Shown here in pieces: positions 60,080-64,000 of a stretch of 64,000 nucleotides of DNA. The translations under genes and the position numbers were made by a program. Under the pieces are notes generated by a model, which made no database searches, was not told the origin of the DNA, and worked only from the letters and a program-made list of their open reading frames with translations. Origin of the DNA: Streptomyces polyasparticus (GTDB lineage: Bacteria; Actinomycetota; Actinomycetes; Streptomycetales; Streptomycetaceae). Each line of letters begins with the position of its first letter. The first letter of the stretch is position 1. The stretch lies in the NCBI RefSeq assembly GCF_014493765.1, contig NZ_JACTVJ010000010.1:372001-436000 (forward strand), written 5' to 3'.

Positions 60080-61216
60080 ATGACCTGGCCTTCGCGCCGC
60101 GGGGACGCGGCTGAGATCAAGCTCAAGTACCCGGAGTGGGCGGAGCAGTTGGGTGCGGCGCTGCGCACCGGTGATCCGCTCGCCGACGCGGTCGTCGCCG
60201 AGCTCGCGGACCTGGGTGCGCCGGGGCGCCGGATCCTGCTCGCGGGCCTGCGCGAGGGCCTCGACAGTCTCGACGCGCCACCGCCGGCGATCACCGCGCT
60301 CCTCGCCCAGGTCGAGTCGGTGTCGTCCCCGTACGACATCGACCGCGGCGCGTACGTGGCGCTCACCGTGCCGCCGTTCGCGCACAACATCGCGCTGGGC
60401 CAGGGCGCCCTGGTGAACACGTACACCTCACCGGTCATCGCCGCGGTGCTCCGTCGCACGGGCCGGCTCACCTCCATGGCCAAGCGGCGCCTCGACGAGA
60501 CGGGCAAGTGGCTGCTCCAGGCGATCCTGCCGGGCGGCCTGGAGCGTGGCGCCGGCGGCTACGTCGCCACCGTGATGGTGCGTCTGCTGCACGCCCGGGT
60601 GCGGGCCGTGGTGCGCGGTCAGGGCTGGGACGAGGACGTCTGGGGCGCCCCGATCAGCCAGGTCGAGCTGGTGCGCACCTGGCTGGACTTCACCCTGGTC
60701 TCGTACCGCGCGCTGGCCGTCATGGGCTACGACTTCACCGACGAGGAGCTCACCGACGTCTACCGGCGCTGGCACCACCAGGGCCGCCTCCTCGGCATCG
60801 ACGACACCTTCTACGGCGACATCACCGACCACGACCAGGCCGCCCGGCTCGCCGAACTGATCGCGATGACGGAGGACGGCCCGGACCCCGATACGCAGCC
60901 CTTCCTGGAGGCCCTCCAAGGCGCCGCCGTCCAGCAGCTCGCCCCCGTCTTCGGCGACCCGCAGCTCACCGGCTCCCTGATCCGCGCGTTCGCCCGCCTC
61001 ATCCAGGGCGACGAACGGGCGGACGCCCTGGGCATCGCCCCCAGCGAACTCACCCCACTGCTCCCGGTGTTGATCCTCGGGACAGCCGAAAGCCGCCGCC
61101 TCGCGCGGCAGCTCCCCGAGGAGTGGGCGGCCCTCCAGCGCAACCACCGCGCCGCGATCGACGACATCCTGGCGGCTCCGGACACGCCGACGACGTACGA
61201 GGCGAATCTGATCTGA
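60080..61216 (+). CDS. MpaB-type oxygenase (DUF2236)
   Basis: 378 residues from ATG 60080 (GGAGGC). LLQAILPGGLERGAGGYVATVMVRLLHARVRAVV and VELVRTWLDFTLVSYRALAVMGYDFTDEE are the helical MpaB/Lcp-like core with conserved His and Arg heme-site candidates. Latex-clearing protein Lcp has a signal peptide; this does not. Heme-dependent oxygenase of unknown substrate. 49 nt after the nucleoside hydrolase. Confidence 0.85.
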   Translation: MTWPSRRGDAAEIKLKYPEWAEQLGAALRTGDPLADAVVAELADLGAPGRRILLAGLREGLDSLDAPPPAITALLAQVESVSSPYDIDRGAYVALTVPPFAHNIALGQGALVNTYTSPVIAAVLRRTGRLTSMAKRRLDETGKWLLQAILPGGLERGAGGYVATVMVRLLHARVRAVVRGQGWDEDVWGAPISQVELVRTWLDFTLVSYRALAVMGYDFTDEELTDVYRRWHHQGRLLGIDDTFYGDITDHDQAARLAELIAMTEDGPDPDTQPFLEALQGAAVQQLAPVFGDPQLTGSLIRAFARLIQGDERADALGIAPSELTPLLPVLILGTAESRRLARQLPEEWAALQRNHRAAIDDILAAPDTPTTYEANLI

Positions 61217-61329
61217 GCGCAGGCGACCCTCAAGGCGAGGTCGAGGGCGAGGGATCGCTCGACCGGACGTCCAGGCCGGGCGGCGGAAAACCCGGTGCCA
61301 CGGATGGCCGGCCGCCGGATACTGGCGCG

Positions 61330-61797
61330 ATGAACCTGCCTTCGCACCGCTTCCGCGATCCGCGGACGAAGCCCTACCACTACCTGATGGGCGAGGTTCT
61401 GGTGTGCTGCCCGGGCTGTTCGGGCCCGGCCCGGATCGCGCGCGCAGGTCCGGACGGCCGGAGCTGGGCGCCGCGGCGCCTCACGTGCGCGCACTGCGGC
61501 TTCGCGCACACCACGCAGGGCAACGTACTCGCGTTCAGGCGCGGGGTGGCTGCCGACCCGTGGTTCGGGGAACCGCTGTGGCTGCGAGCCCGGACCCGGC
61601 ACGGTGACCTGTGGGCGTACAACCGTGAACACCTCACGGTGATACGGGACTTCGTGGCCGCCACCTTGCGGGAGCGCGCACCCTGGTACGACACGGGCGC
61701 GAAGGTGACCGTTGTCGCGAGGCTGCCCCGCTGGGCGATCAAGGCGGGCAATCGCGAGGAGATTCTGCGGGCCATCGACCGCATCCGCAGGCCATAG
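61330..61797 (+). CDS. zinc-ribbon hypothetical protein
   Basis: 155 residues from ATG 61330. Two CxxC knuckles (CCPGC and CAHC) about 40 residues apart form a zinc ribbon; after it GNVLAFRRGVAADPWFGEPLWLRART and VVARLPRWAIKAGNREEILRAI. No Shine-Dalgarno; GATACT ends 6 nt before the ATG, so probably leaderless. Function unknown. Convergent with the LysR gene. Confidence 0.75.
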   Translation: MNLPSHRFRDPRTKPYHYLMGEVLVCCPGCSGPARIARAGPDGRSWAPRRLTCAHCGFAHTTQGNVLAFRRGVAADPWFGEPLWLRARTRHGDLWAYNREHLTVIRDFVAATLRERAPWYDTGAKVTVVARLPRWAIKAGNREEILRAIDRIRRP

Positions 61798-61801
61798 CGC
61801 C

Positions 61802-62716
61802 TCAGCCGCTGGGCGGAATGGCCCCCGCCGCGCGCTGCAGCGCATCGAGCACTGGACGCAGCAGCGGATGTTCCTCCGCGCCCCGGCGGACCGCCGCGAA
61901 GACCCGGCGGGTGGCGACCACGTCGTCGACCGGGCGTACCGCCGTATGCGAGAGGTCCGTGTCGCGCAGGGCCGAGCGCGGTACGAGGGCCACGCCCGCG
62001 CCCGCCGCGGCGAGGGCGATCACCGCGCGGAAGTCGTCCGAGGAGTGTTCCAGGCGCGGCGCGAAGCCGGCGTATTCGCAGGCGAGCAGCATCACGTCGT
62101 GGCAGGGGTTGCCGGGGTACGGGCCGATCCATGGCTCGTCGGCGAGGGCCGCCACCGACACCGTCTCGGTGGCCGCGAGCCGGTGGCCGAGCGGAAGCAC
62201 CGCGTCGAAGGGTTCGGCGTACAGCGGGATACGGGTCAGCCGGTCGTCCGCGTTCGGCGCGCCCCGGTACTCGACCGCCACCGCGACGTCCGCGCGCCCG
62301 TCGAGCACCATCGGCAGACTCTCGTCGCCCTCCGCGTCGCGGACCTGGATCCGCAGCCCGGGATGGGCGCCGGTGAGATCCGTGATCGCGGGGGCGAGGA
62401 CGACGGCGATACCGGTCGCGAAGGAAGCGACGGTGACCTCGCCCGCGTCACCCGAGGTGTACGCGGCGACCTCGGCCTCCGCCCGCTCCAGCTCGGCGAG
62501 GACCTGGCTGGCGTGGCGCAGCAGGATCTGGCCCACGCCGGTCACACGCATGCCCCGTTTGTCCCGTTCCAGGACCTTGTGCCCCAACTCCTGCTCCAGC
62601 GCGGCGATCTGCTGGGAGACGGCGGAAGGGGTCAGATAGAGCGCCGCGGCCGCGGCAGTCACCGTCTGGTGGTCTGCCACGGCCTGCAGCGTGCGGAGCC
62701 GGCGTGCGTCGATCAC
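61802..62716 (-). CDS. LysR family transcriptional regulator
   Basis: 304 residues. HTH: RRLRTLQAVADHQTVTAAAAAL then LTPSAVSQQIAALEQELGHK. Effector domain from ~90: GEVTVASFATGIAVVLAPAI, RADVAVAVEYRGAPNADDRLT. Reads in the same direction just after kbl (21 nt between), so it may be cotranscribed with the threonine operon or control it. Confidence 0.92.
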   Translation of the reverse strand: MIDARRLRTLQAVADHQTVTAAAAALYLTPSAVSQQIAALEQELGHKVLERDKRGMRVTGVGQILLRHASQVLAELERAEAEVAAYTSGDAGEVTVASFATGIAVVLAPAITDLTGAHPGLRIQVRDAEGDESLPMVLDGRADVAVAVEYRGAPNADDRLTRIPLYAEPFDAVLPLGHRLAATETVSVAALADEPWIGPYPGNPCHDVMLLACEYAGFAPRLEHSSDDFRAVIALAAAGAGVALVPRSALRDTDLSHTAVRPVDDVVATRRVFAAVRRGAEEHPLLRPVLDALQRAAGAIPPSG

Positions 62717-62737
62717 ACCGCCGATTCTGCCAAGGAA

Positions 62738-63946
62738 TTACCGCGCGGATTCCGCCAGGGCCGCGCGGGCGTCGACGAACGCGTCCACCGCGCGGTGCAC
62801 ATCCGCGGTCGAGTGCGCCGCCGAGAGCTGCACGCGGATACGCGCCGCACCCTGCGGAACGACCGGGTAGGAGAAGCCGATGACGTACACGCCGCGCTCC
62901 AGGAGCAGCTCCGCCATGCGCGCCGCCTTCGCCGCGTCACCGATCATGACCGGCGCGATCGCGTGGTCGCCGGGCAGGATCTCGAAGCCCTCCTCGGTCA
63001 TCCGCGAGCGGAACAGCGCCGTGTTCGCGTTCAGCTGCTCGCGCAGGTCACCGGCGGACTCCAGGAGGTCCAGGACCTTCAGGGACGCGGCGGCGATCAC
63101 CGGGGCGAGGGAGTTCGAGAAGAGATACGGGCGCGAGCGCTGGCGGAGCAGCGCCACGATCTCGGCGCGCGCGGCCACGTAACCGCCCGAGGCGCCGCCG
63201 AGCGCCTTGCCGAGCGTGCCCGTGATGATGTCGACGCGGTCCATGACGCCGTGCAGCTCGGGCGTACCGCGGCCGCCCGCGCCCACGAAACCGACCGCGT
63301 GCGAGTCGTCGACCATGACCATCGCGTTGTACTGCTCGGCCAGGTCGCAGATCTTGCGCAGCGGGGCGACGTAGCCGTCCATCGAGAACACGCCGTCGGT
63401 GACGATCAGCTTGCGCCGCGCGCCGGCCGCCGCGGCCTCCTTGAGCTGGTGCTCCAGGTCGGCCATGTCGCGGTTGGCGTAGCGGAAGCGCTTGGCCTTG
63501 CACAGCCGGATGCCGTCGATGATCGAGGCGTGGTTGAGGGCGTCGGAGATCACCGCGTCCTCGGGGCCGAGCACCGTCTCGAACACGCCGCCGTTGGCGT
63601 CGAAGCAGGAGGAGTAGAGGATCGTGTCCTCCTGGCCGAGGAACGAGGAAAGCCGCGCCTCGAGCTCCTTGTGCACCTCCTGCGTACCGCAGATGAAGCG
63701 CACCGAGGCCATGCCGTAGCCCCAGCGGTCCAGCGCCTCGTGGGCGGCGGCGATGACCTCGGGGTGGTCGGCGAGGCCGAGGTAGTTGTTCGCGCAGAAG
63801 TTCAGGACCTCGCCCGGGCGGCCACCGGCGGTGACGTCGACCGTGGCGGACTGGGGGGTGCCGATCACGCGCTCGGGCTTGTGCAGGCCCGCCGCCTCGA
63901 TCTCGTCGAGGGTCTGCTGGAGATCTGCGCGTACGGAGTCGAACAT
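62738..63946 (-). CDS. kbl: glycine C-acetyltransferase (2-amino-3-ketobutyrate CoA ligase)
   Basis: 402 residues from ATG 63946 (GAAGGAACCCCTC). PLP-dependent alpha-oxoamine synthase: [35 protein letters not shown], and the PLP Lys in [17 protein letters not shown] (~245). Splits 2-amino-3-oxobutyrate with CoA into glycine and acetyl-CoA, second step of threonine degradation. The tdh gene is expected just right of the window. Confidence 0.96.
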   Translation of the reverse strand: MFDSVRADLQQTLDEIEAAGLHKPERVIGTPQSATVDVTAGGRPGEVLNFCANNYLGLADHPEVIAAAHEALDRWGYGMASVRFICGTQEVHKELEARLSSFLGQEDTILYSSCFDANGGVFETVLGPEDAVISDALNHASIIDGIRLCKAKRFRYANRDMADLEHQLKEAAAAGARRKLIVTDGVFSMDGYVAPLRKICDLAEQYNAMVMVDDSHAVGFVGAGGRGTPELHGVMDRVDIITGTLGKALGGASGGYVAARAEIVALLRQRSRPYLFSNSLAPVIAAASLKVLDLLESAGDLREQLNANTALFRSRMTEEGFEILPGDHAIAPVMIGDAAKAARMAELLLERGVYVIGFSYPVVPQGAARIRVQLSAAHSTADVHRAVDAFVDARAALAESAR

Positions 63947-64000
63947 GAGGGGTTCCTTCAAGAGAGCCGGACGGGGGCGAAGGCGGGTCAGGCGGTCCAG

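Overview
The window is high-GC actinobacterial chromosome, most likely Streptomyces. Codons are strongly G/C at third positions and starts are often GTG. Gene content fits: a type III PKS/CYP158 P450/cupin cluster, mycothiol-type DinB enzymes, an F420-type nitroreductase homologue, a secreted cholesterol oxidase, and many AraC/ArsR/MarR/PadR/LysR regulators. I see no rRNA, tRNA, CRISPR array, insertion sequence, prophage or integrase. The layout is accessory or peripheral chromosome: about 67 mostly short operons, frequent convergent pairs, and two frameshifted genes.

Region by region. 1-5 kb: 3' part of a fused ABC permease-ATPase of molybdate type, a conserved unknown protein, a secreted lipase and two small unknowns. 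5-11 kb: DUF2000/AraC divergent pair, an SRPBCC/ArsR operon, a lone CYP158-like P450, an F420-type reductase, and a CDF metal exporter facing an ArsR sensor. 11-20 kb: SpoIIE-type phosphatase, a secreted protein plus DUF3105 pair, a lipoprotein, a MarR-GNAT fusion, a DUF1963-like protein, a 14-TM MFS exporter with a C-terminal winged-helix-like tail, and a surface-anchored repeat protein. 20-26 kb: arylsulfatase facing the rppA-P450-cupin operon, which should make 1,3,6,8-tetrahydroxynaphthalene, oxidise it to flaviolin and couple it; then an EEP-family membrane protein. 26-33 kb: SnoaL-like/PadR/SGNH cluster, STAS protein, hydrolase, frameshifted nucleotidyltransferase, mycothiol-dependent DinB enzyme, a decayed stretch and a fused ArsR-SRPBCC regulator. 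33-45 kb: HIBYL-CoA hydrolase-like protein, cholesterol oxidase, methyltransferase, acetyltransferases, RibD/DHFR-like reductase, SMR guanidinium exporter behind a guanidine-III riboswitch, a MarR/ABC-2-like membrane pair, DinB and GNAT genes, and a CMD/DapB-like operon. 45-64 kb: S33 peptidase, FMN-binding glutamate synthase-like protein, VOC/methyltransferase operon, CPBP protease, two-component system, PfpI, hemerythrin, M13 peptidase, frameshifted GNAT, nucleoside hydrolase, MpaB-type oxygenase, LysR, and kbl (threonine catabolism) at the right edge.

The most informative non-coding signals are: the guanidine-III riboswitch (about 39957-39997, minus strand); three promoters shaped like the actinobacterial PafBC/RecA-independent DNA-damage promoter (TTGTCA, 11 nt, then TANNNT or CANNNT) before three unrelated genes; twin identical ArsR operators placed in the spacer and at the start of a clear sigma-70-type promoter (32744-32797); a perfect 30-bp palindrome at 12280-12309; and a six-unit 11-bp tandem array at 20280-20345. 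All were read by eye without database searches, so family names rest on motif recognition.
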